Numbered from the stretch's first letter, positions 17,117 to 26,604 are shown. The stretch is DNA of 64,000 nucleotides from Acinetobacter bereziniae LMG 1003 = CIP 70.12 (GCF_000368925.1 NZ_KB849756.1:2754416-2818415), one strand, 5' to 3'. The notes: generated by a model from the sequence alone, not told the origin. Translations and numbers: made by a program.

Positions 17117-17836
17117 TTATTTAGCTGCAACTTTGGCTTCTGTTGATACGCCGACGTTTGCACTACCTACTGGTGTTTTCACATGTGTTTGTGAATTTAC
17201 TTTAGCACCTGTGTTGGTTGATTTCGGCTTAACCAAGTCTTTGGTTTTTTGCCAAGTTTTACTGGTTGCAGATTTGGTTTTATCTTTCGCTTTTATCGCA
17301 GCTTCTTTGGTGTTATGACCTGCTTCTGAACTTAGCTTTTTGGTATTTTCCCAAGCACCTTTGCTGGCTACTTTACCTTTATCGATTCCAGTTTCAACAC
17401 TTGTACCGACTTTATCAGCAGTATTTTTAGTGCCATCCCAAGCATCTTTAGAGACTTCACGAGTTTTGTCGACACCTTTTTCTACACCAGTACCGACTTT
17501 ACCTGCTACATTCTTGGTACCATCCCAAGCATCTTTTGACACATCACGGGTCTTATCGACACCTTTTTCGATACCATCACCGACTTTAACGGCAGTATTT
17601 TTTGTACCATCCCAAGCATCTTTTGAGACTTCGCGAGTCTTATCGACACCTTTTTCAATACCATTACCAACTTTGTCTGCTGTATTATGGATTCCTTGAC
17701 CAATATTGCTGAGTAGACCTCCACCATTTGCATTGACTTCAGCTGATGCATTGGCGCTGACATTTGTATTGGCGAAAATAAGAGGAGAGCTAGCTAAAAG
17801 GGCTGTAGCGATCACTGTTGTTTTAAGCATTTTCAT
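17117..17836 (-). CDS. Exported protein with four 29-residue tandem repeats
   Basis: The start is the ATG at 17836, with AGGA 11 bases upstream and a signal peptide MKMLKTTVIATALLASSPLIFA; an earlier ATG at 17869 would add an atypical N-terminus. The mature region contains four consecutive 29-residue units of consensus KVGxGIEKGVDKTREVSKDAWDGTKNTA, the first three nearly identical and the fourth diverged, followed by more of the same helical style and a charged tail. The 87-bp units imply recent duplication. LEA-like or amphipathic-helix function is a guess; no catalytic motif is present. Confidence 0.78.
   Translation of the reverse strand: MKMLKTTVIATALLASSPLIFANTNVSANASAEVNANGGGLLSNIGQGIHNTADKVGNGIEKGVDKTREVSKDAWDGTKNTAVKVGDGIEKGVDKTRDVSKDAWDGTKNVAGKVGTGVEKGVDKTREVSKDAWDGTKNTADKVGTSVETGIDKGKVASKGAWENTKKLSSEAGHNTKEAAIKAKDKTKSATSKTWQKTKDLVKPKSTNTGAKVNSQTHVKTPVGSANVGVSTEAKVAAK
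17327..17674 (-). repeat. Four tandem 87-bp coding repeats
   Basis: Each unit encodes KVGxGIEKGVDKTR.VSKDAWDGTKN with minor changes; units 1-3 are nearly identical in protein sequence and unit 4 is degenerate. The nucleotide sequence is also strongly repetitive (the text reading ATCCCAAGCATCTTTxGA recurs), so slippage or recombination could change the copy number between strains. Confidence 0.85.
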
Positions 17837-18146
17837 AATTAGTTTTATCCTATACCTGAATGAGTTCAAGTTTGAGTGTTGCCTATCATAATGTGAAATT
17901 TGAGTGAAAATAGTCTTAGAGATAAAATAGCAACAGCTTATCTACACAGTTTTAACAATAATGTAAAAATTGTGAATAAAGATTAAGATCGAGTTTCTAT
18001 GAAAAATTTTTTATTTTTTATTTTAAAATTCTGATACTTATAAATGAAAACTCACGACTCTAAACGTTGTGTTATTCACATCGTCATCTTGTCATTGAAA
18101 CAAAAAACACATAAGCTTTGGAATCAATCTATATCTTATTCCTATA

Positions 18147-18536
18147 ATGAACAATATAAAAATCTTAGTGTTGTTGAGTATATTTTTCAGTTTTAGACCG
18201 AGTTTTGCCTGTGCTTGTGGGGAAGAAGTCCCTTTCAGTCATCAAATGATTGGCTGGGTTACAACGGCAATCATATTTCTCATTTATTTGATTCCTAGTT
18301 TTTATTTTGTAAAATATTTTAAGAAATATCAGCTATCTATCCTACACCTCGTTTTGCCTCATATATTGATGTTAGGCATGCTTTACGCTTTGTTGAATTC
18401 TTTTAAATTGGGTTTAAATCCAATTTATTATTGGTTTGCGGATTACCTTCCGAATAGCTTAATTTTTATTGCGATTGGACTCATTGGTGTGATTTTTTGG
18501 CTCTATCCCGTGATTTATGTTGTTAAAAAGAGCTAA
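18147..18536 (+). CDS. Hypothetical small inner-membrane protein
   Basis: 129 residues with an N-terminal signal-like helix ending near RPSFACACGEE, which could be a cleavage site followed by a CxC motif, then three strong hydrophobic segments (about 38-58, 69-87, 100-122). I do not recognise a family. The ribosome binding site is poor, the gene is lone, and the upstream 277 bases are AT-rich without a clear promoter. The reading frame is plausible as a real gene from its hydrophobic pattern, but it is less certain than its neighbours. Confidence 0.55.
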   Translation: MNNIKILVLLSIFFSFRPSFACACGEEVPFSHQMIGWVTTAIIFLIYLIPSFYFVKYFKKYQLSILHLVLPHILMLGMLYALLNSFKLGLNPIYYWFADYLPNSLIFIAIGLIGVIFWLYPVIYVVKKS

Positions 18537-18583
18537 ATGGTTGTGTATTTAGCTCTACGGACAGCGTAAGTCAAGTGCTGAGA

Positions 18584-18967
18584 TTAGTTACATTTTTCCA
18601 GATTTGCTGCTTTAAAGTTGTTTTTGAGTGAATTGAAGTTTTTTAGCTTTTCAGCATCTTTAGGATCAAAAACTGTCTGCTTCTGTTCAATATCCGCATC
18701 GACATTTGAAAATGCTGAAATCAATTGCTCTCCTTTAAAAATCCAATGTTCAGTTGCTTTTCCTTTTTCAAAGTTCCCTGTAAATTCAATCACACAGTTA
18801 TCTGTTTGGCGAATGAGTCGAGCAAGATTGTGTTTGGTGTTGGGCTCTGCTGAGATATTTTTGTGTTGTTCTAAAACAGTCGGTGCGTTTGGATTAGTGG
18901 GTGTCGTTGAGCAGGCGCTGAGGGCGAGTGTCATGAGTATTGCGGGGAATATGATTTTTTTAGTCAT
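18584..18967 (-). CDS. Hypothetical lipoprotein, similar in layout to 22372-22767
   Basis: 127-residue precursor with lipobox ALSAC. The mature part has one Cys pair (NCVIEFTG and the C-terminal EKCN), a WIFKGEQLISAFSN segment, and ends NLEKCN. The protein at 22372 has the same plan: lipoprotein signal, a Trp-Phe-rich WAFFRDGLILISEN segment and the ending NLKKCT. The two flank glyQS and may be diverged copies of one family; identity is low. No function is recognised. Confidence 0.72.
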   Translation of the reverse strand: MTKKIIFPAILMTLALSACSTTPTNPNAPTVLEQHKNISAEPNTKHNLARLIRQTDNCVIEFTGNFEKGKATEHWIFKGEQLISAFSNVDADIEQKQTVFDPKDAEKLKNFNSLKNNFKAANLEKCN

Positions 18968-19170
18968 TACTGTTACGCTCAGATTGAAAGGTTGATATTC
19001 AGTGTATACAAATCATTGGATAGATTAAGCTTTATTTAGTTTTTGATTGTTAAAGACTATTTTGAAAATTTACATATTTTGTTTTTATTTTATTCATTTA
19101 AAAAGCATCATTTCAATGGGAAAAGAGGACGACACTTTTTCCTTTATTAATTTTGTTTTGTGCTTGAAAA

Positions 19171-19193
19171 ATAAAACCTGCCAAAAGGCAGGT
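19171..19193 (-). terminator. Intrinsic terminator of glyQS
   Basis: ACCTGCC and GGCAGGT pair around AAAA on the plus strand; on the minus strand the stem is followed by TTTTATTTTT. It is 26 bases after the glyS stop. Confidence 0.85.
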
Positions 19194-19218
19194 CTTATTT
19201 TTTCAGTGATTTAACTTC

Positions 19219-21288
19219 TTAATGTTGTAACACTGAAATATCCGCAACGCTTGTAAATAATTCTCGCAACTGAGCAAGTAAACGTAAACGGTTTGCTTTT
19301 AACTCGGCATCATCCGCCATGACCATAACACCTTCAAAGAAAGCATCAATTGGTGCACGAAGAGCTGCCAACTTGGAAAGCGCAGTGGTGTAGTCTTTTG
19401 CATCTAAAAGCGGCTGAACAACAGGAAGGATATTTTGAATCTCGCTATAAAGTGCTTTCTCTGCATCTTCTACCAGTTTAGCTTCAATAATCTCACCAGT
19501 AGGTGTAGCTTCTTTCGCCAAGATATTTGCAACACGTTTATTTGCAGCAGCAAGAGCAGCAGCTTCTGGTAAATCACGGAAATGATTCACTGCGGTAACA
19601 CGCTTATCAAAATCTAAAGGTGATTTTGGTGAAAGGGCTTGAACAGCCTGAATCACATCAACGGCAACACCTTGGTCTTCGTATTTAGCACGATAACGAC
19701 CTTCAAGGAATGCCACAGCATCGGCTAAAGTCTTCGCATGATCTTTCAATACATCGCCATAAGCAGCCAAAGCTAACTTGATGAGTTCTTCAATCGAAAC
19801 ATCAAGATTATTTTCAGTCACTAAACGCAAGATACCAATCGCAGAACGACGTAAAGCAAATGGATCTTTCGAGCCTGTTGGTGCTTGACCAATACCAAAA
19901 ATACCTGTGAGGGTATCTAAACGGTCAGCAAGCGCAAGCGTTGTACCTGTTTTGGTTTTTGGTAGAACATCGCCTGCAAATTTAGGCAGATATTGCTCAC
20001 CTAAAGCTTCAGCAACTTCATCATTTTCGCCTTCAATGCGTGCATAGTAAGTACCTGCAATCCCTTGCAGTTCAGGGAATTCACCGACTAATTCAGACGT
20101 TAAGTCACATTTAGCAAGCAGTGCGGCTTTTTCAACATCCGCAGGGTTTGCACCTGTGATTGCAGATAATGCCACAGCCAATTTAGCAATACGCTCAGAC
20201 TTATTCCAAAGTGTTCCTAACTGTGCTTGGAACACCATATTGGCTAATTTATCTTTACGTGATGCAAGTGGCTGCTTTTGATCTTGTAAGAAGAAGAATT
20301 CAGCATCAGACAAACGTGGACGTACAACTTTTTCATTCCCTTCAATAATTTGAGTTGGATCTTTAGACTCAATATTTGAAACAGTAATGAAATAAGGTTG
20401 TAATTTATTGTCAGCGTTGACCAAACAGAAATATTTTTGGTTGTCTTGCATGGTCGTGATCAAAGCTTCTTGAGGAACAGCAAGGAAACGTTCTTCAAAA
20501 CTTGCACGAAGCGAAACAGGCCATTCCACCAATGCTGTCACTTCATCACGAAGATCTGCCGGTACAATCGCAGTCGCATTCACTTCATCTGCCAAAGCTT
20601 TGACTTGTTGATCAATGATCGTTTGGCGCTCAGCAAAGTCAGCAACAACATAAGCCTGACGTAGTGCATCTAAGTACGCATCTGGGTTTGCCAATACAAT
20701 AGCTTCTGGTGCATGAAAACGATGACCATAAGTCACATTGCCTGTTTTGTGATCTTGAATCGATGCATCAATTACAGCATTGTCTTTCAGCAATACTACC
20801 CACTTCACAGGACGGACAAATTCGGTACGGCTTGCAGCAGAACGCATGCGTTTAGCAATTGGCAGGTTATCTAATGCTGTTTGTAAAATTTGTGGAAGTA
20901 AAACGTCAAGGCTTTGACCTTTTACATCTTTTAGGTAACAAACTTTTTCAACTTTACCGGCTTGGAAAGTTGATACTTGATCTGCTGTAATGCCTTGACC
21001 ACGCATAAAGCCTTCCAAAGCTTTGGTTGGTTTGCCTTCAGCATCATAAGCCGCTTGAACAGCAGGGCCATCAAAACGCTTTTGGGTGTCTGCTTGAGCA
21101 GCATCCACATTGACGATCTTCAAGGCCAAACGACGTGGTGCAGCGTAAGCTTCAATAGCTTCAAATGCCAAACCCGCTTCATTTAGCCCTTTTTCTGTTT
21201 CTGCTTTTAAGGCATCACGTAACGTTTTTAGGCTTTTAGGTGGTAACTCTTCACAGCCAAGTTCGAATAAAACAGTATGTTTAGACAT
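19219..21288 (-). CDS. glyS: Glycine-tRNA ligase beta subunit
   Basis: 689 residues, the standard length of the bacterial beta chain in alpha2beta2 glycyl-tRNA synthetase, which charges tRNA-Gly. The N-terminal block LFELGCEELPPKSLKTL and the conserved GTYYARIEGE, DPFALRRSAIGILRL and NRLRLLAQLRELF blocks are all family marks; the C-terminal part is the anticodon-binding domain. It overlaps glyQ by one base (TAATG) with GAGGAG before the ATG, so the two are translationally coupled and the operon is conserved in gammaproteobacteria. Confidence 0.98.
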   Translation of the reverse strand: MSKHTVLFELGCEELPPKSLKTLRDALKAETEKGLNEAGLAFEAIEAYAAPRRLALKIVNVDAAQADTQKRFDGPAVQAAYDAEGKPTKALEGFMRGQGITADQVSTFQAGKVEKVCYLKDVKGQSLDVLLPQILQTALDNLPIAKRMRSAASRTEFVRPVKWVVLLKDNAVIDASIQDHKTGNVTYGHRFHAPEAIVLANPDAYLDALRQAYVVADFAERQTIIDQQVKALADEVNATAIVPADLRDEVTALVEWPVSLRASFEERFLAVPQEALITTMQDNQKYFCLVNADNKLQPYFITVSNIESKDPTQIIEGNEKVVRPRLSDAEFFFLQDQKQPLASRKDKLANMVFQAQLGTLWNKSERIAKLAVALSAITGANPADVEKAALLAKCDLTSELVGEFPELQGIAGTYYARIEGENDEVAEALGEQYLPKFAGDVLPKTKTGTTLALADRLDTLTGIFGIGQAPTGSKDPFALRRSAIGILRLVTENNLDVSIEELIKLALAAYGDVLKDHAKTLADAVAFLEGRYRAKYEDQGVAVDVIQAVQALSPKSPLDFDKRVTAVNHFRDLPEAAALAAANKRVANILAKEATPTGEIIEAKLVEDAEKALYSEIQNILPVVQPLLDAKDYTTALSKLAALRAPIDAFFEGVMVMADDAELKANRLRLLAQLRELFTSVADISVLQH

Positions 21289-22265
21289 TATTTATTCTCC
21301 TCAGCTTTTGCTTCTGCTTCAACTTGCGCCTTTAACTGTGCTAATACTTCATCACGTAAATGTGGTTCCGCCATTGGGAATCCTAATTTTGCACGGGCAG
21401 CCACATAGCTTTGCGCAATAGAGCGAGCCAAAGTACGGACACGTAAGATATAACGTTGACGCTCAGTGACTGAAATAGCACCACGGGCATCAAGCAAGTT
21501 AAAACTGTGGGATGCTTTGATGACTTGTTCATATGCAGGAAGCGGAAGCTCAGCTTCCATTAAACGCGTTGCTTCAGTTTCATAAAAGTCGAACAGCTCA
21601 AACATTTTTTCAACGTTGGCATATTCAAAGTTATAGGTCGATTGTTCAACTTCGTTTTGATGGAAAACATCACCATACGTCACTGTACCAAACTGACCTT
21701 TGGTCCATACCAAATCGTAGACAGAATCTACGCCTTGTAGGTACATTGCCAAACGTTCAAGTCCATAGGTAATTTCACCAGTCACTGGATAACATTCAAC
21801 ACCACCTACTTGTTGGAAGTAGGTAAATTGAGTGACTTCCATCCCGTTTAACCACACTTCCCAACCTAAACCCCAAGCACCCAGTGTTGGAGATTCCCAG
21901 TTGTCTTCTACAAAACGAATGTCATGGGTTAAAGTATCAATACCGATTGCTTTTAACGAGTCTAAGTAAAGCTGTTGGATATTGTCAGGGTTCGGTTTAA
22001 GTACAACTTGGAATTGATAATAGTGCTGTAAACGGTTTGGGTTTTCGCCATAACGCCCGTCTTTTGGACGACGTGATGGTTGAACATAGGCTGCGTTCCA
22101 TGTTTCAGGACCAAGTGCGCGTAAGAATGTTGCAGTGTGGAATGTCCCTGCACCCATTTCCATATCGTAAGGCTGTAACACCACACAACCTTGTTCAGCC
22201 CAGTAGTTTTGTAAGGCAAGAATTAAGCCTTGGAATGTATCAATATGCGATATGGCGCGACTCAT
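21288..22265 (-). CDS. glyQ: Glycine-tRNA ligase alpha subunit
   Basis: 325 residues, family length. It provides the catalytic (class II, adenylate-forming) chain of the tetrameric glycyl-tRNA synthetase. Motifs FQGLILALQNYWAEQGCVVLQP, EMGAGTFHTATFLRALGPE and the YGLERLAMYLQGV block are diagnostic. The first gene of the glyQS operon, starting at an ATG after a short leader; the stop overlaps the glyS ATG by one base. Confidence 0.98.
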   Translation of the reverse strand: MSRAISHIDTFQGLILALQNYWAEQGCVVLQPYDMEMGAGTFHTATFLRALGPETWNAAYVQPSRRPKDGRYGENPNRLQHYYQFQVVLKPNPDNIQQLYLDSLKAIGIDTLTHDIRFVEDNWESPTLGAWGLGWEVWLNGMEVTQFTYFQQVGGVECYPVTGEITYGLERLAMYLQGVDSVYDLVWTKGQFGTVTYGDVFHQNEVEQSTYNFEYANVEKMFELFDFYETEATRLMEAELPLPAYEQVIKASHSFNLLDARGAISVTERQRYILRVRTLARSIAQSYVAARAKLGFPMAEPHLRDEVLAQLKAQVEAEAKAEENK

Positions 22266-22371
22266 GCAGCATCCACTATAAGTATTAGAAAAAATTGGTT
22301 CTAAGTATAAGGATTTTGCGGAGGTGTGGCAAAGGTTAGTCTACAAATATTGACGCTCATCGCAGATCAGT

Positions 22372-22767
22372 TCAGGTACATTTTTTAAGATTTTCTTTTG
22401 AGATCAAATTTTTCATTTGATTGGCCTCTTTTCTTATTTTCATTTCCTGAATATGTGCCTCGATTTCTGCATCTGGGGAGTCTGTATCTATGCTGGGTTC
22501 TGAGGTAGAGTTCTCAGAAATTAAAATGAGGCCATCTCTAAAAAAAGCCCAGTCTTTTTCAATGGGCGGGGTATTCTTTACACTTGTTTTTGTTTTTAAT
22601 AGACAGATTTTACCTTTCTTGATCAGTGTGAGTTCAAGTACGCTTAAAGGGTTGTTTGCAATTTCAATCTGTTGAGTTTCTAAAATTACAGGTTCATTCG
22701 ATGAAAGGCAGGCGCTAAGAAAAAGACAAGAAGTTAAAGTGATTATAAGGGGTGTTTTGCTCATCAT
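22372..22767 (-). CDS. Hypothetical lipoprotein, similar in layout to 18584-18967
   Basis: 131-residue precursor starting MMSK with lipobox FLSAC (the second Met may be the true start). Mature part: beta-patterned segment LIKKGKICLLKT, a WAFFRDGLILISEN segment, an acidic Ser/Asp/Glu-rich linker and the ending NLKKCT. It matches the plan of the lipoprotein on the other side of glyQS, so the pair may be paralogous. No function is recognised. Confidence 0.7.
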   Translation of the reverse strand: MMSKTPLIITLTSCLFLSACLSSNEPVILETQQIEIANNPLSVLELTLIKKGKICLLKTKTSVKNTPPIEKDWAFFRDGLILISENSTSEPSIDTDSPDAEIEAHIQEMKIRKEANQMKNLISKENLKKCT

Positions 22768-23026
22768 TCATAATTAAAAAGTTAAATTATATATTTGATA
22801 TTAACACAAAAAAAATAAATTTATTAACTTTTGGATTGTGAACTGTCTTTTGAGTGTTAGATATTAAGCATGGATCAGGGGGATACGATGAGGCTTTATT
22901 TCATGTTAAATAAATGAATTATTTTAAGATATTTACCATGACATTTTTGAACCTTCGTTTTATATTTAAGGCTAAAATTTTAATTCAGAACTTCAATCAC
23001 AATAATTTTTAATAGAATTGATCAAG

Positions 23027-24505
23027 ATGCAAAAACAATATCGAAACAAACTTTGGATAAGCCTTTTACTTATTTTAATTGCTGTCATTTCAATCCCATC
23101 CATTCATCTAATTAAGACTAAAATGAATGAACATCAAGCCATGGAACACATTCCAACAGGCTATCGAGATGATGCTAGTCATCTGAATCTAACTAAAGTA
23201 CATGGTGTAGTGGACGTTGAAACCTCACCACAGGCAATTCAGAGTCAATTAAAAACATTGCTTCAGTATGCCAATGAAAGACATTTAAAAATCTCAATTG
23301 CCGGTGCAAAACACAGTATGGGAGGACATACCATCTATCCGGATGGTATTACATTGAATATGTTGCCTTATCGCCATATGAGTCTCGATGAAAAGAATAA
23401 TATTTTAACCATCGGCTCTGGCGCAACTTGGGAAGAGGCACTCCGTTATTTAGACCGTTATGGTAAATCAATTGCGGTCATGCAATCTTTTAGTAATTTT
23501 TCTATTGGCGGTTCAATAAGTGTAAATGGACATGGTTGGCAAAAAAATTCGCCTCCAATTTCGTCTAGCATTGAATCATTTACATTGATGAATGCGCAGG
23601 GGGAGATATTAGAATGTAGTCGTAGAGAAAACCCTGAACTGTTCAAATTGGTGATCGGTGGTTATGGATTATTTGGCATAATTCTCGATGTAAAATTAAA
23701 AGTGGTAGACAATGTTGCTTTGGTATTTAACTCTATTGCTGTTTCACCAAAGGATTATTTAGAACAATATCAACGGATTGTGAGTGAAGATACAAACGTG
23801 CAGTTTGCATATGGACGGTTACGTATCTCAGATAAACACTTTTTAGAACAAGCCACTTTAAATTATTTTGAAAAAATAGATAAAAAGCCTTTAGCCTTAT
23901 CACAACAACAAAGTAAAAATGCCGAAACTAAACGTATTGTGTTTCGTGGTTCTGTAGATAGCGAGTATGGTAAGCGTCTCCGTTGGGATCTTGAAAGTAG
24001 TCTTAATTCAATATCGCCTTATACAACATTCAGCCGCAATGAAATTCTAAGTGAAGATGCCTCATTGATTGAAAATAAAGATCCGAACTCAACAGATTTA
24101 TTACATGAATACTTTATTCCAAAACGCTATTTGGCACAGTTTGTTCAAGATTTAAAGCCTGTTTTAAAACATAAAAAAGTCGACCTACTCAATATTACTA
24201 TTCGAGAAGTCGAATATGATCCTGATGCTTTTATGAATTATGCAAGAGAGGACGTTTTTGGTTTGGTTTTTTTATTCAACCAAAAGAAAACACCACAGCA
24301 GGAACAGGATATGCAACAACTGACACGGCAATTGGTCGATATTGTTCTGAAAAATCATGGCACATATTATTTACCTTATCGTTTACATATTCGTCCTGAC
24401 CAGATGCGACTGGCATACCCACAGGCAGATGCATTTTTCAGTTTGAAGAAAAAATATGATCCTGATGAGCTTTTTAGTAATCAGTTCTATCTACATTATC
24501 GCTAA
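23027..24505 (+). CDS. Membrane-anchored FAD-linked oxidoreductase (VAO/FAD_binding_4 family)
   Basis: The ATG at 23027 gives a 492-residue protein starting MQKQYRN with one N-terminal membrane helix (about 8-28), then an FAD-binding domain: IAGAKHSMGGHTIYPDGITL and SNFSIGGSISVNGHGWQ are the flavin-contact blocks of the VAO fold. The C-terminal half ends FFSLKKKYDPDELFSNQFYLHYR, typical of FAD-linked oxidases such as aldonolactone oxidases. The helix suggests it acts in the periplasm or at the membrane. The substrate is unknown. The last 32 bases overlap the convergent membrane protein gene. Confidence 0.85.
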   Translation: MQKQYRNKLWISLLLILIAVISIPSIHLIKTKMNEHQAMEHIPTGYRDDASHLNLTKVHGVVDVETSPQAIQSQLKTLLQYANERHLKISIAGAKHSMGGHTIYPDGITLNMLPYRHMSLDEKNNILTIGSGATWEEALRYLDRYGKSIAVMQSFSNFSIGGSISVNGHGWQKNSPPISSSIESFTLMNAQGEILECSRRENPELFKLVIGGYGLFGIILDVKLKVVDNVALVFNSIAVSPKDYLEQYQRIVSEDTNVQFAYGRLRISDKHFLEQATLNYFEKIDKKPLALSQQQSKNAETKRIVFRGSVDSEYGKRLRWDLESSLNSISPYTTFSRNEILSEDASLIENKDPNSTDLLHEYFIPKRYLAQFVQDLKPVLKHKKVDLLNITIREVEYDPDAFMNYAREDVFGLVFLFNQKKTPQQEQDMQQLTRQLVDIVLKNHGTYYLPYRLHIRPDQMRLAYPQADAFFSLKKKYDPDELFSNQFYLHYR

Positions 24506-24926
24506 CAGAGTGTGGTTGAGAGGAAAGTACTTGTAAAAATGCCCAATAACAGCAACCTGAAAATATTGCAATTGCATAGAAAAACCAATCACTGAATAAT
24601 TTCCAGATGGGCGTTGGGAACGCGCCCGTAAAAACCAAATAACCAATCATAGTAACAATTAGCCACATCAATAATGAACCCGCGAAAATACTGAAAAAAT
24701 TGAGCCAATATTTATGTGCAAGCCATAAAGAAAGCGCATATGCAATTGGAATGACGATCACACAGTAAATCAAATAAATCATTAAGCTAATGCCGAATAC
24801 GGTCAGTAACGACTGCACATCATATTGATGATTCATGAAAAGAAAAAAAGTGATTAATAGGATTAAGCTAATACTCGGCGCTAAAAATAAAGCTTTTAAA
24901 ATAGATTTATTGCTATATTGAACCAT
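24474..24926 (-). CDS. Hypothetical inner-membrane protein
   Basis: 150 residues from the ATG at 24926 with four predicted membrane helices (near 11-31, 39-64, 72-94, 110-130). The family is not recognised. The 3' end overlaps the flavoprotein gene by 32 bases on the opposite strand, so one or both 3' ends may be read through. Its start is 28 bases from the divergent LprI-like gene. Confidence 0.7.
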   Translation of the reverse strand: MVQYSNKSILKALFLAPSISLILLITFFLFMNHQYDVQSLLTVFGISLMIYLIYCVIVIPIAYALSLWLAHKYWLNFFSIFAGSLLMWLIVTMIGYLVFTGAFPTPIWKLFSDWFFYAIAIFSGCCYWAFLQVLSSQPHSVSDNVDRTDY

Positions 24927-24953
24927 GATCAAAACAACAAAAGAGATTAAATA

Positions 24954-25367
24954 ATGAAATCATGCCTAAAAATGATTATTTTTTCTACTGTGATTTTTTC
25001 CACTTTGCTATATGCGGAAAATCAAAATGTACAGATAGATGTATACAATAAATGTGTTGATCAAACCATAGAAGAACTTGGATTGGGCAATATTAATAAT
25101 GCTGTTGTAGAAATATGTAGTCATCAAGGCAAAGCATTCTATGAAAAAGAAATTGTTAAAGTGTTGGATCAGATTAAAAAACAAAGTCAAAAAGACAATC
25201 AACAAGAACGTTATACGGACCTGATGAAATCTCAACGCTTATGGAAAGCATATGTTGATCAGGAGTGTCAAAACGCAGGGCGTTATATTGGTTCACCGAT
25301 GTATGAATTTTGCCCTATGCAAGAATATGGCAAAAGATTAGAGCAGTTAACTGAATATACACGATAA
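24954..25367 (+). CDS. LprI-like/DUF1311 exported protein
   Basis: 137-residue precursor with signal peptide ending in LLYAE. The mature part has the pattern LMKSQRLWKAYVDQECQNAG, a match to the DUF1311 (LprI lysozyme-inhibitor-like) motif with conserved Arg, Trp and Cys, and further Cys residues at CVDQ, EICSH and FCPM, which may form disulfides. Members are periplasmic and some inhibit lysozyme; this one is assigned by motif only. Probably a single gene. Confidence 0.75.
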   Translation: MKSCLKMIIFSTVIFSTLLYAENQNVQIDVYNKCVDQTIEELGLGNINNAVVEICSHQGKAFYEKEIVKVLDQIKKQSQKDNQQERYTDLMKSQRLWKAYVDQECQNAGRYIGSPMYEFCPMQEYGKRLEQLTEYTR

Positions 25368-25488
25368 AAAATCACTGTGTGAGAAATATAGTAGAAAAAT
25401 TTATACAGCTAAGATGGATAATAAATACATCTTATAATCACAACAACGTATAATTCGCACTTCAACAGTGCAAAAGTGCAGGATCGTC

Positions 25489-26589
25489 GTGTTTCATACG
25501 CAACTTGAATGGTTAAATACCTTAAAACCCAATTTTAAAGTGTTACCCCTAAAAGATCGGTTACTTTGTGGCTTAGGCGCACTTTTAGGCTTGGCGATAT
25601 CTTCACTGATCTGTTGGTATGTATTAGGTGGCTTTAACGCATGGTATATCGCACCGATGGGAGCATCCTCTGTATTGCTATTCGCAGTGCCCGCAAGTCC
25701 TTTGGCGCAACCATGGAATATGGTGGTTGGAAATACCATTGCTGGTCTGATTGGTGTGACATGCGCACTCTTGATTTCCAATCCAACGGAAGCATTTAGT
25801 ATAGCCGTTGCATTGTCGATCTTCTTAATGATGAGCACCGATTCATTGCATCCGCCAAGTGGAGCTGTGGCAATTACTGCTGTATTGGGCGGTGATTCGG
25901 TACACCAACTGGGCTATCATTTTATTTTCTATCCCGTGTTGATCAACTCTGTATTTTTGTTGGCTATCGCAATTATTTTTAACAGAATGCTAGGCAAACA
26001 ATATCCCCAAAGTGCACAGCTCAATGTTCGATCTAAAGACCCAACACCAACACAGAAGGTCACCATCCAACCCCAAGATATTCAAGAGGTCTTAGAGTAT
26101 CAAACTCAGCTTTTAGACATTAGTGAATATGATTTACAAAAAATCATTTTAGAAGCACAAGAGAAAGCCAATGCACGTGCAGTTCATGAGTTTCTTTGTC
26201 AGGATATTATGAGTAAAGATGTGATTCGTTTAGACGAGCAGGACGATATTCACCAAGCTTTGGACAAATTCAAACGGGTAAATTTAATGAGTTTACCTGT
26301 GGTCAATGCCGCACATGAATTGGTGGGTACATTGGCGCTGTATGAAATTGTGGAATGGTTTAAACGAGCGGCTGATCCACGAGCCTCATGGGAGCACTTT
26401 GTCAAACAAATTATGAATCGACAGGTCGTAACTGTACAACCAACACAGCCGATTCAAGATCTTGTGCCATATTTTGTGGAACGGTCTTTTAACTACATTC
26501 CTGTGATTGAAAATCAGAAATTGGTGGGAATTATCAGTCGCGCAGATATGATCGCCGCATTGCAACAACAGTTAAATCATCAAAAATAA
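25489..26589 (+). CDS. HPP-family integral membrane protein with two CBS domains
   Basis: About 366 residues starting at GTG 25489, chosen because AGGA lies five bases upstream; an upstream GTG at 25468 is the alternative. The N-terminal half is the HPP fold with four helices and the signature DSLHPPSGAVAITAVLGG. The C-terminal half carries two CBS modules (about 235-295 and 305-365: IMSKDVIRLDEQ...LVGTLALYEIV and IMNRQVVTVQP...LVGIISRADMI) that usually bind adenine nucleotides. HPP-CBS proteins are putative transporters, with some linked to nitrite transport in plants; the substrate here is not known. Confidence 0.88.
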   Translation: MFHTQLEWLNTLKPNFKVLPLKDRLLCGLGALLGLAISSLICWYVLGGFNAWYIAPMGASSVLLFAVPASPLAQPWNMVVGNTIAGLIGVTCALLISNPTEAFSIAVALSIFLMMSTDSLHPPSGAVAITAVLGGDSVHQLGYHFIFYPVLINSVFLLAIAIIFNRMLGKQYPQSAQLNVRSKDPTPTQKVTIQPQDIQEVLEYQTQLLDISEYDLQKIILEAQEKANARAVHEFLCQDIMSKDVIRLDEQDDIHQALDKFKRVNLMSLPVVNAAHELVGTLALYEIVEWFKRAADPRASWEHFVKQIMNRQVVTVQPTQPIQDLVPYFVERSFNYIPVIENQKLVGIISRADMIAALQQQLNHQK

Positions 26590-26604
26590 AGTGATGTTGA
26601 ATAA

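Noticed and set aside
17340..17699. 119-codon antisense frame over the repeat protein
   Set aside because: It is a shadow of the coding repeats on the other strand, where the 87-bp periodicity keeps the opposite frame open.
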